From Flexivirga alba (lineage in GTDB: Bacteria > Actinomycetota > Actinomycetes > Actinomycetales > Dermatophilaceae), in the NCBI RefSeq assembly GCF_042661025.1, contig NZ_JBHSWH010000001.1, positions 620,001 through 684,000 on the forward strand: 64,000 nt of DNA. Reading direction: 5' to 3'. The notes under the pieces were generated by a model that was not told the DNA's origin, ran no database searches, and saw only the letters and a list, made by a program, of their open reading frames with translations. How positions within the stretch are numbered: the first letter of the stretch is position 1; every line of letters starts with the position of its first letter. Positions 17,406 through 25,781 of the stretch are shown here, in pieces. The translations under genes were made by a program, and so were the position numbers.

Positions 17406-18509
17406 ATGCTCAAACAAGCACTGACCATGACTGCCATCGGAGCCCTCGCGCTCGCCACCGCCGCCTGCGGCAGCAGCGGAGGAGGGAACAGCGCGGGCGG
17501 CTCGTCCGCAGCAACCGGAGGAGGCGGCTCGATGCCGACCGTCAAAATGATGGTCGGAGGCATCGACAAGCAGATCTACCTGCCTTACCAGCTCGCCCAG
17601 GACCTCGGCTTCTACAAGAAGTATGGCGTCAAGGTGGAGCTGTCCACCGAGCAGAACGGCGGCGTCGGCGCCGAGGAGGCGATGGCCTCGGGCCAGGTCG
17701 ACATGGCCGGCGCGTGGTACATCCACACCATCGACTTCCAGTCCAAGGGCAAGGATGTCATCGGCGTGGTGCAGCTGTCCGGGGCACCCGGCGAGCGCGA
17801 GATGTGCAACACCAAGAGTGGTGTGCACAGCGCCGCAGATTTCAAGGGCAAGACGCTCGGCGTCACCGACCTCGGCTCCGGCACCGACGAACTCACGCAA
17901 TTCATGGCGCATCAGAAGGGCGTCGCGCACAACCAGTACAAGACGCTCGCCGTCCATGCGGGTGCTACCGCCATCGCGGCCCTCCAGCGGAACACGGCGC
18001 AGTGCGTCATGACGACCCAGCCCACCGTCGGTGCGATCGAGGCCAAGCATGTCGGCTACTCGGCGATCGACCTCGCCTCGACGAAGGGGGCGACAGCAGC
18101 CCTCGGCGGTGCGTGGCCGGCAGCATCGGTGCTCGCCAACGCGAGCTGGGTCAATTCGCACAAGGACGCTGTGCAGAAGGTCGTCGATGCCCTGGTCGCC
18201 ACGATGCACTGGATCAACACGCACTCGGCGGCGGACATCGCGGCCAAGATGCCACAGCAGTACGTGTCCAACAGCACGATCTCCAAGGCGCAATACGTCA
18301 GCGGCCTGACCACCGACAAGGGTCAGTTCCTGCCCGACGGCATCATGCCGGCCGGTGGCCCGAAGACGATCTACGCCATGGAGAAGGGCCTCGGGGTCGA
18401 CGTGGGCAAGGTGAAGATCGCGGACACGTTCACCAACGAGTACGCCATCAAGGCGAACAAGCTCGAGGGCTTCAAGACCACCACCACCCCTGCAGGCGCC
18501 GCGGGCTGA
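17406..18509 (+). CDS. ABC substrate-binding lipoprotein, NMT1/THI5-like
   Basis: A 367-residue extracellular lipoprotein. The signal peptide ends at lipobox ATAAC with lipidated Cys21, followed by a Gly/Ser linker. The NMT1-like periplasmic-binding fold starts with the KMMVGGIDKQIYLPYQLAQ strand-helix and continues with GFYKKYGVKVEL and the VDMAGAWYIHTI hinge. GERE and the LGVTDLGSGTDEL loop suggest an anionic ligand. AAAGGAACC precedes the ATG. It ends the importer operon and is followed by a strong hairpin at 18543. Confidence 0.92.
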   Translation: MLKQALTMTAIGALALATAACGSSGGGNSAGGSSAATGGGGSMPTVKMMVGGIDKQIYLPYQLAQDLGFYKKYGVKVELSTEQNGGVGAEEAMASGQVDMAGAWYIHTIDFQSKGKDVIGVVQLSGAPGEREMCNTKSGVHSAADFKGKTLGVTDLGSGTDELTQFMAHQKGVAHNQYKTLAVHAGATAIAALQRNTAQCVMTTQPTVGAIEAKHVGYSAIDLASTKGATAALGGAWPAASVLANASWVNSHKDAVQKVVDALVATMHWINTHSAADIAAKMPQQYVSNSTISKAQYVSGLTTDKGQFLPDGIMPAGGPKTIYAMEKGLGVDVGKVKIADTFTNEYAIKANKLEGFKTTTTPAGAAG

Positions 18510-18542
18510 GAACGCCGGACGCACCGAGCAGCAGACTTTTGC

Positions 18543-18577
18543 GGCGAGCGGCATACCAAATCGGTGTGCCGCTCGCC
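18543..18577 (+). terminator. Hairpin terminator after the ABC importer operon
   Basis: Arms of 15 bases (GGCGAGCGGCATACC and GGTGTGCCGCTCGCC, one G-T mismatch) flank a 5-base loop, 33 bases after the binding-protein stop. No long T tract follows. The arms carry the GTATGCCG word that is abundant in this genome. Confidence 0.75.
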
Positions 18578-18748
18578 GTATTGGTGGACCTCTCGACGGT
18601 TCGGCCGACGACAAAGTATGTGGAGGCGAAGCCCAGGCAGTTCCCGGGTTCTGTGCGGGTTCTTTCCGGGCTTCGGGAAACGCGTATCAGCGTTACCGAT
18701 GGTGTGCTCATGACAGGTGACATGAGCTCACCATCAGGAGGTTCCACC

Positions 18749-19498
18749 ATGAAGTTCATCCGTCTCGCGGCGGTGATCACCGCGTCCGCCGGTGTCGCCG
18801 GCACAGTCTCGTTCACCGCCTCACCGGCGGCGCGAGCCACGACCTACGCGCCCTGCGCGGGCAGCGCGCTCGCGGTCACTCACTCGTATGTCGAGGCCGG
18901 TATGGGCCACCGATGGATGTATCTGCTCTTCCGCAATCAGGCCTCGACAACCTGCACGATCAACGGTTTTCCGAGTGCCGTCGCCCTCAACTCCGCAGGG
19001 AGTGTGATGGCCCACGCGACAGATGTCGGCACCCCCCACACCGTGACTCTCGCCCCCGGGCGCTACGCCGCGGCCGGGCTGCAGTGGTCCGCGTTCAACA
19101 GCTCTGCGACGGGGCCGTGCCCGCACTGGTCGACCTACCTCGCGGTCACTCCGGCACACACCAACCACACGGTGCGCTTCCGCCAGTCGGTGAGCACCTG
19201 CGACCTGCAGGTCCAGCCCACCCAGCCGAGTGCGAGCGTCGATCTGACCTACTACGCCTACGCGCAGCGCTGGTGGATCCGCGGCGCTTCCGCAGCCGAC
19301 GCGACACGTGGTGCGTACTGGTATCACGCCGAGGCCAACCTCAAGCTCTACGGTTCGCTCTACGCCTACCAGGTGAGCGAACTGAAACAGCTCATCGCCA
19401 TGCCGGACACGGGTCTCACCGCGGCCCAACGGGCGAAGGTCATCGCGCTGACGAAGTCCCTCAACTCGTTCTTCGGCACACCAGGCCTGTACTTCTGA
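18749..19498 (+). CDS. Secreted DUF4232 domain protein
   Basis: A 249-residue exported protein. A Sec signal peptide (KFIRLAAVITASAGVAGT) is cleaved near ASPAARA, residues 25-31. DUF4232 follows: PCAGSALAVTHSYVEAGMGH, TTCTINGFPSAVAL and CDLQVQP, with cysteines positioned for disulfides. The C-terminal 70 residues, rich in Tyr/Trp, are not part of the known domain. An ideal AGGAGG precedes the ATG. DUF4232 proteins are actinobacterial cell-surface or secreted proteins of unknown role. It converges on the ClC gene with a 16-base gap. Confidence 0.86.
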   Translation: MKFIRLAAVITASAGVAGTVSFTASPAARATTYAPCAGSALAVTHSYVEAGMGHRWMYLLFRNQASTTCTINGFPSAVALNSAGSVMAHATDVGTPHTVTLAPGRYAAAGLQWSAFNSSATGPCPHWSTYLAVTPAHTNHTVRFRQSVSTCDLQVQPTQPSASVDLTYYAYAQRWWIRGASAADATRGAYWYHAEANLKLYGSLYAYQVSELKQLIAMPDTGLTAAQRAKVIALTKSLNSFFGTPGLYF

Positions 19499-19514
19499 CC
19501 TGCGACGGGACGAC

Positions 19515-21359
19515 TCAGCCGCGGCCGAACCAGCCCGGCCGGGCAACACGCAGCCGCAGCACCCGCTCGGACTCGCGCGCCTCGCGCACATCACGCACGC
19601 GCCCCTCGAGGAGCATGGTGAGCGAGACCAGCCCGACCAGCCGAGTCGAGTCGTCCCGATCAACGACGGGCATCTTGTCAACAGCATTGGCAGCCATGGC
19701 ATTTGCGGTCTCACGCAGCGTCTGGTCGGAGTGTGTGACGATCGGCGCCGTGATGCACAGCTCCAGCACCGGCCGGTCGCCGCGGTTCTCGTGCATCGCA
19801 GTCTCCAACTGGGTTCGTGTCACGACGCCGACGAGCTTGTCGGTGCCCTCCACGACGGGATAGAGCATCTGGCGTCGGGTCTCGACGCTGTCCGGCTCGT
19901 TGCCGGAGATGACCTCCAGTGCCTCCGCCGCCGACAGGTCGCTCTCATAGCTGAGGATGTCGCGCGACATCACCTCGCCGACAAAATAAATCTCGAGCGG
20001 GTCGACGTCATACTCACGCGTCAGGTGGTAGCCGCGCCGCGCGATCTTCTCGGTGAGCACCGAGCGCTTCAGCAGCAGGCTCGAGAGCGCGAATGCGGTT
20101 GAAGCACCGATGATCATCGGGAGTATGGCGTCAAAGCGACCGGTCAGCTCCAGCGCGAAGATGACGCCGGTGAACGGCGAGCGCATGACACCGCCGAGCA
20201 CCCCGGCGAGCGCGACCAGCGCCCAGAAACCGGGACCGACGTGCGGGAAGATGTGCGACTCGAGCGCACCGAGTGCACCGCCGATCATGAACATCGGAGC
20301 GAGGATGCCGCCCGACGTGCCGGAGCCGAGCGACAGCGACCAGATGAGCGTCTTGACGATCAGGATGCCGACGACAAGCCCGAGCGAGATGCTCCCGTCC
20401 AGCTCGGCACCGATGATGTTGTAACCGACACCGAGCGCTTCAGGGACGATCATGCCGCCGATGCCGATGATGATGCCGCCGATCGCCGGCCACCACATCC
20501 AGTGCACCGGCAGTCGTCGGAAGCCGTCCTCCGCCGCGTAGACCAGGATCGTGGCCACGATCGCGAGCAGGCCCGCGACGATTCCGGTGACCGCACACAG
20601 CAATTCGGCGAACGGGGTGATGTGCAGCGCACCGTGCACGGGGAAGAGCACACCGCTGCCCAGCATCGGGTGCCGTATGACGGTCGCGACGCACACTGCG
20701 GTGGCGACCGGCACGTAGCTGCGGGGACGCCATTCGAAGAGCAGCAACTCGACGGCCAGCATCACGGCTGCGAAGGGTGTGTTGAAGGTTGCGGCCATAC
20801 CGGCTGCGGAACCTGCGACGAGGAGCGTCTTGCGCTCGTCCGCGGTCAGTCGCAGGAACTGCGCGAAGAGCGATCCGATCGCTCCGCCCGTCATGATGAT
20901 CGGGCCTTCGGCGCCGAACGGGCCACCGGTGCCGATGGCGATCGCGGAGGAGACCGGCTTGAGCACGGCGACCCGCGGCTGCACCTTGCTGCCACCCAGC
21001 AGGATCGCCTCGATCGCTTCCGGCATCCCGTGACCGCGGATCTTCTCCGACCCGTAGCGCGCCATCACACCGATGACGAGACCGCCGATGATCGGGGCGA
21101 GCAGCACGACATACCAATGACTGTGGCCGGCCCCGGGAGCGACGAGCGCGGTGTCGAACCGTCGGTAGAAGATCGCGTTGGTGATGATTCCGATGAGTCG
21201 CAGCAGTGCCCAGGCGACCACTGCGGCGACGGCGCCGACCGGGATCGCGAGTGCCGCGATGACGAGCAGGCGCGGCGTGGCGCGGAAGTCACCGAGGTGA
21301 TGGACGTCGCGCGGGACGTCGTTCGGCGCAATGGGATGGGTTGAACTCAACGGGGTCAC
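19515..21359 (-). CDS. ClC-type chloride channel/transporter with tandem CBS domains
   Basis: A 614-residue protein: a ClC membrane domain (about 1-445) followed by a CBS pair (FVGEVMSRDILSYESD near 460 and ITAPIVTHSDQTLRET near 535). The filter motifs are divergent. GHGMP replaces GSGIP, and GAEGP replaces GREGP, still with the gating glutamate. GTSGGILAPMFMIGG matches GxFxP loosely. The internal position reads FNTPFAAVMLAVELLLFEW, with glutamate retained. The start is a GTG at 21359 with a weak ribosome-binding site. It is divergent from a MarR gene across a large dyad, repeating the MarR-ClC arrangement at 5-7 kb. Confidence 0.9.
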   Translation of the reverse strand: MTPLSSTHPIAPNDVPRDVHHLGDFRATPRLLVIAALAIPVGAVAAVVAWALLRLIGIITNAIFYRRFDTALVAPGAGHSHWYVVLLAPIIGGLVIGVMARYGSEKIRGHGMPEAIEAILLGGSKVQPRVAVLKPVSSAIAIGTGGPFGAEGPIIMTGGAIGSLFAQFLRLTADERKTLLVAGSAAGMAATFNTPFAAVMLAVELLLFEWRPRSYVPVATAVCVATVIRHPMLGSGVLFPVHGALHITPFAELLCAVTGIVAGLLAIVATILVYAAEDGFRRLPVHWMWWPAIGGIIIGIGGMIVPEALGVGYNIIGAELDGSISLGLVVGILIVKTLIWSLSLGSGTSGGILAPMFMIGGALGALESHIFPHVGPGFWALVALAGVLGGVMRSPFTGVIFALELTGRFDAILPMIIGASTAFALSSLLLKRSVLTEKIARRGYHLTREYDVDPLEIYFVGEVMSRDILSYESDLSAAEALEVISGNEPDSVETRRQMLYPVVEGTDKLVGVVTRTQLETAMHENRGDRPVLELCITAPIVTHSDQTLRETANAMAANAVDKMPVVDRDDSTRLVGLVSLTMLLEGRVRDVREARESERVLRLRVARPGWFGRG

Positions 21360-21390
21360 TCTCTGCCGGTCGTGTGCGGTGGCTCACATC

Positions 21391-21425
21391 TATGTCGTGA
21401 CACGATTATATCGTGCAACGACATA
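21391..21425. promoter_or_regulatory. Nested dyad, candidate MarR operator between ClC and MarR genes
   Basis: Outer arms TATGTCGT and ACGACATA and inner arms CACGAT and ATCGTG share one centre (21408). Two smaller boxes also overlap it: the perfect 11-mer TCGTGACACGA (21395-21405) and TCGTGCAACGA (21411-21421). The AT-rich spacer suggests overlapping promoters. Binding by the adjacent MarR protein is inferred. Confidence 0.68.
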
Positions 21426-21466
21426 ATATAAGGTTGGTCAAATCCTCCAGAAGAGAGTCTCAATCC

Positions 21467-21886
21467 GTGACCTCCCGACGTCGCATCACCAACGCCGACT
21501 ACACCCGCCTGCTGCGGTTGCGCACTCGCCTGCGCAAGTTCGAGCACTGGAGCGCCGAGCAGGCGGCGGCGATGGGACTGACCGCTAGCCAGCACCAGTT
21601 GCTGCTGGCCATCCGCGGGCACGAAGGCTCGGACGACCCGACGATCGGCGACGTCGCCGACTACCTGCTGGTGCGCCACAACACGGCTGTCGAGTTGGTC
21701 AACCGGACTCAGGAACTCGGCCTGATCGACCGCAGCCGGGACGGGGACGACCATCGCGTCGTCCGCCTGACCCTCACCAGCGAGGGTCGCAAGCGACTCA
21801 ACGCACTCTCCGCGGACCACATCGAGGAGCTGGCCCGGCTGGCAGAGGTCGTCGACGAACTCTTCGACACCCTGCACACGACCTGA
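21467..21886 (+). CDS. MarR family transcriptional regulator
   Basis: A 139-residue winged-helix protein. PTIGDVADYLLVRHNTAVEL is the DNA-recognition helix pair and DRSRDGDDHRVVRLTLTSEG the wing with the DxDxR-type signature. GTG at 21467 is taken as the start, with AGAGAG upstream. An in-frame GTG at 21413 would place the start inside the operator-like dyad. It probably represses itself and the divergent ClC gene. Confidence 0.88.
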   Translation: MTSRRRITNADYTRLLRLRTRLRKFEHWSAEQAAAMGLTASQHQLLLAIRGHEGSDDPTIGDVADYLLVRHNTAVELVNRTQELGLIDRSRDGDDHRVVRLTLTSEGRKRLNALSADHIEELARLAEVVDELFDTLHTT

Positions 21887-21907
21887 GACCAGGCCGTGGG
21901 AAATGGG

Positions 21908-22335
21908 TCAGGACTCGACGTGCGCCTTCAGCGCGTTCAGCATCTCTTGCCAGAATCGGCTGAACTGCGCGGCCTGTTCCTGGCTCGCGCAGCCGTCCTG
22001 GGTGAGCTCGAGGTGGGTGCCACCCGCTGACGCGGTCGAGCGTGTAGACCAGGGTGTGGTAGCTGGCCGGCTCGTCGGGCTGGCCCATTATCGGGCTGTA
22101 GTGGGTGAACGACAACAACGCGTGGCTCGTCGTAGGTGAGTACATCGCCCTTGTCCTGGTAGGAGTGGCCGTCATACTCGCCGTCCCAGGTGATCGGGGA
22201 GCCGACCTCCCAGGTCGTGGTGACCCGTGAGCCGGCCAGGTACGTGGCGATCTGGTCCGGCTCGGTGAGCGCGGCCCACACCTGCTGGGCGGTAGCGGCG
22301 ACATCTGCCGCAGCGGTGGCGGTGAACCCAGCCAT
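21908..22335 (-). pseudogene. SRPBCC/AHSA1 domain protein with two frameshifts
   Basis: Three frames read in succession give one complete AHSA1-like (Bet v1 fold) protein. Residues from the ATG at 22335 include QQVWAALTEPDQIATYLAG and WEVGSPITWDGEYDGHSYQD. At about 22118-22124 the frame shifts to LLSFTHYSPIMGQPDEPASY. At about 22020-22030 it shifts again to GGTHLELTQDG and FWQEMLNALKAHVES, with the stop at 21908. Each shift is equivalent to one extra base. The upstream MerR gene, 82 bases away on the same strand, probably shares its transcript. GAGGAG precedes the ATG. Real decay or sequencing error are both possible. Confidence 0.8.
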
Positions 22336-22417
22336 GATCGTCATCTCCTCGAGAGGGTGTACGACTCACACAACCACCGTGCGGCAACCCCCGCAAACCC
22401 TGACTGCTGACTCGGCG

Positions 22418-23233
22418 TCAGCCGATCGGCTCCTGCAACTCGGTCACCCAGGTCTTCGGATCGCTCGAGGTCTCCAGGTAGACCTCGCGGGACGGGCCAC
22501 CCGTACGGCGGCCGGCGTTCTCGACCCAGGTGAGCAGCCCCTGCCAGGACGCCATGACCTGGTCCATCGGACCGCGGTGTGTCAGCACCGCCACCTCGGC
22601 CCCGGGCAGAGTCGTGACGGTCAACCCGTTGGTGTCGGCGCCGGTCGCGATGACCGGCACTCCGGCGTGCACCGCGACGGAGCCGTCCGGCTGCTGGTCG
22701 TACCAACAGGTCAGGCGCCCGTCAGGGTCGGGCGTAGCCTCGGCGTGGGCCAGCAGTTCGCCCAGCTCGGCACACAGCGGCTGCACAACCGGGCCGATGT
22801 CGTCGGGGCTGAAACTGGCTGCGGTTGCTCGCAATTCGACGTAGTCAGCCGAAGGAACGGACTTGATCAGGACATTCGTGTCGGACATGGTGCTCTCACT
22901 TTCGATTGCTCGGAGCCGCGCCTCGACCTGCCTGAGCCGCGCCTGGTCGGCAGCGACCGACTCCTCGAGCTCAGCGAGCCGCAGCGCAAGCATCCCGCGC
23001 AGTTGCTCACCGGTCACCGCGTCGTCGAGCAGCACGCCGACCTGATCGAGCGTGAAACCCAGGTCCTTCAGCGCCACCAGCCGGTTGAGCCGCGCGAGTT
23101 GCGCGCCGTCATACCGTCGGTAACCGCTGAACGGGTCGACCTCGGCCGGTTGCAACAGCCCGATCGCGTCGTAGTGACGCAGCATCCGGACCGACACCCG
23201 GCCGTGTCTGGCGAAGTCTCCGATGTTGAACAT
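22418..23233 (-). CDS. MerR family regulator with GyrI-like effector domain
   Basis: A 271-residue regulator of the BmrR/TipA type. The N-terminal MerR helix-turn-helix is FNIGDFARHGRVSVRMLRHYDAIGLL, here without metal-binding cysteines. A dimerisation helix spans residues 75-115, and a GyrI-like ligand-binding domain runs from about 120 to the end (VELRATAASFSPDDIGPVV, VAVLTHRGPMDQVMASWQ). Such proteins activate genes in response to bulky cationic or lipophilic drugs. AAGGAG lies 5 bases before the ATG. The palindrome at 23253-23267 is its probable own operator. Confidence 0.9.
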   Translation of the reverse strand: MFNIGDFARHGRVSVRMLRHYDAIGLLQPAEVDPFSGYRRYDGAQLARLNRLVALKDLGFTLDQVGVLLDDAVTGEQLRGMLALRLAELEESVAADQARLRQVEARLRAIESESTMSDTNVLIKSVPSADYVELRATAASFSPDDIGPVVQPLCAELGELLAHAEATPDPDGRLTCWYDQQPDGSVAVHAGVPVIATGADTNGLTVTTLPGAEVAVLTHRGPMDQVMASWQGLLTWVENAGRRTGGPSREVYLETSSDPKTWVTELQEPIG

Positions 23234-23252
23234 GACTCCTTCAGTTCACGGC

Positions 23253-23267
23253 CTGACACGGTGTCAG
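23253..23267. promoter_or_regulatory. 15-bp perfect palindrome, candidate MerR operator
   Basis: CTGACACGGTGTCAG lies 20 bases upstream of the merR start. On the minus strand it directly follows TTGACT, so it sits in the spacer of a likely promoter, the normal position for MerR-type sites. A -10 element is not obvious. Confidence 0.6.
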
Positions 23268-23397
23268 AGTCAAGCCTCGCCCGAAAATCCTTCCTCGCGC
23301 AATCACTCCCCGCGAGGCGCCGGACAGCAGTAGGTTGCGAAATACCCCTGGTCACCCGACCAACTCTGGGAATGTCCTTGCCCCCAAAGGAGCGCCC

Positions 23398-24675
23398 ATG
23401 AAGCGCAAGTCGTACGCCAAACTAGCCCTCGCCACCATCGCCGCCGCCGGCCTGACGGCCACGACCCTGCCGGCCTACGCCGCCAGTCCGTCCGGTGCGT
23501 TCACCTACCGCGTCAAACCGATCGTGGTGAAGTCGCACCTCGCCACCAGCTCGATCACCCCGGCGCTCACCCCGGCCGAGTGCCTGGCCTCCTCCGGTGG
23601 CACATTCGCTTGCCAGACACCGGACAGCATCCGGGCGGCATACAACATCCCGGCCACCATCAACGGTCAGCCGGCCGGCACCGGCCAGACCATCGTCATC
23701 GTCGACGCGTTCGGCAGCCCGACCGCCGCATCGGATCTGGCAGTCTTCTCGAACCAGTGGGGACTGCCTGCTGCCGACCTGAGCATCCACTACCCGGGTG
23801 GCAAGCCGACCTGGAACGGCCGCGGCACCCAGCTCGACTGGGCTCAGGAGACCTCCCTGGACGTCCAGTGGGCACACGCCGTCGCGCCGGGCGCCAAGAT
23901 CGCGCTCGTCGTCGCGGCCAACGACCACGGCGCCTCGCTGGACAGCGCAGTGAAGTATGCCGTCGACAACAAGCTCGGCAACGTGCTGTCGATGAGCTAC
24001 GGCTCCTCGGAGAACCTCATCCACGGCAACAACGCCCAGCAGTTGCAGGCCCACAAGACCTTCGCCAAGGCCGCGTCGCAAGGTATGTCGGTCTTCGCGT
24101 CCTCGGCCGACGCCGGCTCGGACAACGGCGCGGGCTACGAGAACTTCGCACTGCCCGCAGCAGACCCGCTGGTCACCGCGGTCGGTGGCACCAACCTGTA
24201 TGTCGGCAGCGGCCTGCCAGAGCCACGCGAAACCGTGTGGGGTGACTACGCCAACTGCCCGACGAACTGCGCGGACGGCCCGATCGGCGCCACCGGCGGT
24301 GCACCGAGCCTGATCACCGGCAAGCAGGGCTCGGACGTCGCCTACAACGCCAGCGTCTACACCGGCGTGCTCACCTACCTGGGCATGATGGGGGGCGACG
24401 CGAACGGCTTCTACTACTTCGGTGGCACGTCGGCCGGTTCGCCGCAGTGGGCCGGCATCGCAGCGGACCTCGACCAGGCGGGCGGCAAGCCGATCGGCAG
24501 CGTCAACCAATACGCCCAGACGTGGGCCAACAGCGGCAAGCTGTTCGACGTGACCGAAGGCAGCAACTCAACCCCGACGTTCTCCGGCGGCTACTCCGCG
24601 ACGGCCGGCTGGGACTCCCCGACCGGCTGGGGCACCCCGGACGTCGGCTCGATCATCGGCTCGCTGTCGAAGTGA
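23398..24675 (+). CDS. Secreted S53 family peptidase (sedolisin)
   Basis: A 425-residue exported serine-carboxyl peptidase. The Sec signal peptide ends at about AYAA, residue 28. Catalytic residues can be placed as Glu151 and Asp155 in QETSLDVQWAH, oxyanion Asp238 in SSADAGSD, and nucleophile Ser345 in GGTSAGSPQWAG. The usual 150-200 residue pro-domain is missing; only about 45 residues separate the signal peptide from the catalytic domain (PDSIRAAYNIP). Two close cysteines (ECLASSGGTFAC) may form a disulfide. AAAGGAG precedes the ATG, and a strong hairpin follows. Confidence 0.9.
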   Translation: MKRKSYAKLALATIAAAGLTATTLPAYAASPSGAFTYRVKPIVVKSHLATSSITPALTPAECLASSGGTFACQTPDSIRAAYNIPATINGQPAGTGQTIVIVDAFGSPTAASDLAVFSNQWGLPAADLSIHYPGGKPTWNGRGTQLDWAQETSLDVQWAHAVAPGAKIALVVAANDHGASLDSAVKYAVDNKLGNVLSMSYGSSENLIHGNNAQQLQAHKTFAKAASQGMSVFASSADAGSDNGAGYENFALPAADPLVTAVGGTNLYVGSGLPEPRETVWGDYANCPTNCADGPIGATGGAPSLITGKQGSDVAYNASVYTGVLTYLGMMGGDANGFYYFGGTSAGSPQWAGIAADLDQAGGKPIGSVNQYAQTWANSGKLFDVTEGSNSTPTFSGGYSATAGWDSPTGWGTPDVGSIIGSLSK

Positions 24676-24698
24676 GCGACTGACCGTTTCCGCAAATG

Positions 24699-24735
24699 CG
24701 CTGAGCGGCATACCCATCGGGTATGCCGCTCAGCG
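24699..24735 (+). terminator. Perfect 17-bp hairpin terminator after the sedolisin gene
   Basis: Left arm CGCTGAGCGGCATACCC and right arm GGGTATGCCGCTCAGCG are fully complementary with a 3-base loop, 23 bases after the stop. No T tract follows. The stem consists largely of an inverted pair of the abundant GTATGCCG word. Confidence 0.85.
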
Positions 24736-24834
24736 GCGTTCCGGCCGACGCAGGCCGCCGGACACATCCACAACAACACACGCACCCCGGAGTCTGATCA
24801 AATAGGAGCAGTGATCGCAAAGGGAGGGGCGACC

Positions 24835-25749
24835 GTGACCACTACACATTCCGGCTCGGCACAGCTGGGCACCGAAGCCGCTGGCACTTCGCGCTTCGTT
24901 GCCCCAGGTATCGACAGCCTCAACGTCCGGATGGGGCCGAGCTCGGCATACCCGGCAGTCGGGTTGCTGATGCCGGGCGCCGAGGTGACCGGCATCGAGT
25001 ACGCCGGTTGGCTGCAGATCACCGAGGGCTCGCTGGTCGGCGGTTGTGTGAGCACTGACTACCTGACCACCGACCGGCCGGCTGCGATGCCGTCGGTCCC
25101 GTGTCCGCACATCGTCGGGCGGGTCACCACCGACAACCAGTTCGCCAACATCCGCTCCGGCCCCGGCTTCAGCCACCCGATCGTCGGACGCTACACGTGC
25201 CATGAGCGGGTCGCCGGCGCTCTCGTCGACGACGGGCCGTGGATCCGCACCGACCGCGGCTACCTCAACGGCGGCACGATCGCGATCTACGCGACCAACC
25301 CGGGCAGCCTCAACGGCTGCATACCGCTCCACCTGTTGTCGCCAATTCCGTTGTGTTACAACACTGATTCGCACTTCGACCCCGGCTACACCCAAGCGAC
25401 GCCGCGCTACCTCAACGGCTCCGCACTGAGCGCGCTGCATCGTCTGCAGGCCGCGTTCAAGCGACAATTCGGTCACTTCGCCACGATCGACCTCACCTAT
25501 CGCTCGTATGCCGAACAGCAGTACTGGCACGAGAAATTCGGCAGTCCGCGTGCCGCTCATCCAGGCACGTCCAACCACGGGTACGGCCTGGCGATCGACT
25601 TCGAGGAACGCGACGAACCGTGGATCTTCTCGTGGGGCGCGGTCGCCAACCGGTGGCTGTTGACCCACCAAGCCGGATTCGGCTTCCACAACCCCTACGC
25701 CTCGACGCTGCAAGAGGGCGAGGACTACCACTTCAACTTCGTCGGCTGA
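24835..25749 (+). CDS. M15 (VanY-type) D-Ala-D-Ala carboxypeptidase with SH3-like repeats
   Basis: A 304-residue protein. Two bacterial SH3-like segments come first (DSLNVRMGPSSAYPAVGLLM near residue 27 and FANIRSGPGFSHPIVGRYT near residue 102). The peptidase domain follows. Zinc ligands fit SNHGYGLAIDFEERDE (His and Asp of the SxHxxGxAxD motif) and the His of EDYHFNF near the C-terminus. YRSYAEQQYWHEKF is the preceding conserved helix. No signal peptide is visible, so export is unexplained. The GTG at 24835 has GGAGGGG upstream; a GTG at 24811 would have too short a spacing. It probably trims or senses peptidoglycan stem peptides. Confidence 0.85.
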   Translation: MTTTHSGSAQLGTEAAGTSRFVAPGIDSLNVRMGPSSAYPAVGLLMPGAEVTGIEYAGWLQITEGSLVGGCVSTDYLTTDRPAAMPSVPCPHIVGRVTTDNQFANIRSGPGFSHPIVGRYTCHERVAGALVDDGPWIRTDRGYLNGGTIAIYATNPGSLNGCIPLHLLSPIPLCYNTDSHFDPGYTQATPRYLNGSALSALHRLQAAFKRQFGHFATIDLTYRSYAEQQYWHEKFGSPRAAHPGTSNHGYGLAIDFEERDEPWIFSWGAVANRWLLTHQAGFGFHNPYASTLQEGEDYHFNFVG

Positions 25750-25781
25750 AGACCCGACGCCTTACGGTCGGCGCCGCAGTA

